From: Rhizobacter terrae
Lineage (GTDB): Bacteria; Pseudomonadota; Gammaproteobacteria; Burkholderiales; Burkholderiaceae_C
DNA: 64,000 bases
Assembly: GCF_003852895.1 (NCBI RefSeq)
Contig: NZ_QUSW01000009.1
Span: 241,217 to 305,216, forward strand
Direction of reading: 5' to 3'
Within the stretch, counting starts at the first letter, position 1; every line of letters begins with the position of its first letter. Of this stretch, positions 63,884-64,000 are shown piece after piece. The notes beneath the pieces are model-generated. The model did no database searches. It was not told the DNA's origin and worked only from the letters and a program-made list of their open reading frames with translations. A program made the position numbers and the translations under genes.

Positions 63884-63917
63884 AAAACCCCCAACCAGGA
63901 ATCTGGAAGGGGGTTTT
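63884..63917. terminator. Bidirectional terminator (cueR and rRNA operon)
   Basis: AAAACCCCC pairs with GGGGGTTTT, with an inner CCAG/CTGG stem and GAAT loop. T-rich tails lie on both strands, so it ends the copA-cueR transcript and the reverse-strand rRNA operon. Confidence 0.9.
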
Positions 63918-63926
63918 AAATTAATA

Positions 63927-64000
63927 GCCTGACGATGTCCTACTTTCACACGGGAATCCGCACTATCATCGGCGCTGAGGCGTTTCACTGTCCTGTTCGG
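63927..64000 (-). rRNA. rrf: 5S ribosomal RNA, 3' part (reverse strand, cut by window edge)
   Basis: Read on the reverse strand, the segment runs CCGAACAGGACAGTGAAACG to a 3' end at CATCGTCAGGC, which matches betaproteobacterial 5S rRNA. The 5' part lies beyond the right edge. A terminator follows it on the reverse strand. Confidence 0.93.

Overview
The window is GC-rich, densely coding DNA of about 67% GC by eye. It looks like a chromosomal segment of a free-living betaproteobacterium, most likely in the order Burkholderiales. The signs are the codon use, a PEP-CTERM exported protein, the vanillate/protocatechuate genes, the CueR/CopA pair, and the 3' end of a betaproteobacterial-type 5S rRNA at the right edge. 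No insertion sequence, prophage, CRISPR array or tRNA was seen. Taxonomy is inference.

Region by region. 1-4.9 kb: the end of an EAL phosphodiesterase gene, then a reverse operon Hpt - response regulator - PhnD-type binding protein - histidine kinase, preceded by an FNR/Anr-like box. 4.9-13.4 kb: a mixed set of regulators (GlxA-like, AraC, AraC-GyrI, ECF sigma, ribbon-helix-helix), hydrolases and an orphan binding protein. 13.5-18.1 kb: signalling genes (membrane hybrid kinase, a degenerate and an intact HD-GYP protein). 18.2-25.1 kb: two more orphan binding proteins, an M28 peptidase, small envelope proteins, MAPEG and a B12-binding radical SAM protein. 25.3-29.8 kb: an aromatic catabolism operon, pcaQ-like regulator followed by pcaHG and vanAB, which takes vanillate to protocatechuate and opens the ring. 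29.9-37.2 kb: regulators, PBP7, an ATPase-less PAS-HisKA-REC protein, two multihaem cytochromes c, and two small hydrophilic proteins behind a sigma-54-type promoter. 37.3-44.3 kb: a PEP-CTERM protein, a 5'-nucleotidase and a 1258-residue double-core hybrid kinase. 44.3-49.8 kb: a compositionally odd small Cys protein, YihY, and a pyruvate kinase - TauE/SafE - AEC operon. That operon sits behind a near-consensus sigma-54 promoter, tandem 11-bp repeats and a long palindrome. It is followed by an apparently autoregulated ribbon-helix-helix protein with a histone-like tail. 49.9-55.4 kb: ZntB/CorA, GGDEF, ChrA and a second YihY. 55.4-60.9 kb: a selenium locus (mnmH plus a PhnDCE-like ABC transporter, divergent from selD). 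61-64 kb: copA-cueR with its CueR promoter, a bidirectional terminator, and the end of an rRNA operon on the reverse strand.

How they fit together. Three coherent modules stand out. The selenium module imports an oxyanion, SelD makes selenophosphate, and MnmH puts selenium into tRNA. The aromatic module runs VanAB then PcaHG. The copper module is CueR sensing and CopA export. The strongest unexplained signals are the sigma-54-controlled pyruvate kinase/transporter operon, the sigma-54-controlled small-protein pair, and the FNR-box phosphorelay with its own periplasmic binding protein.
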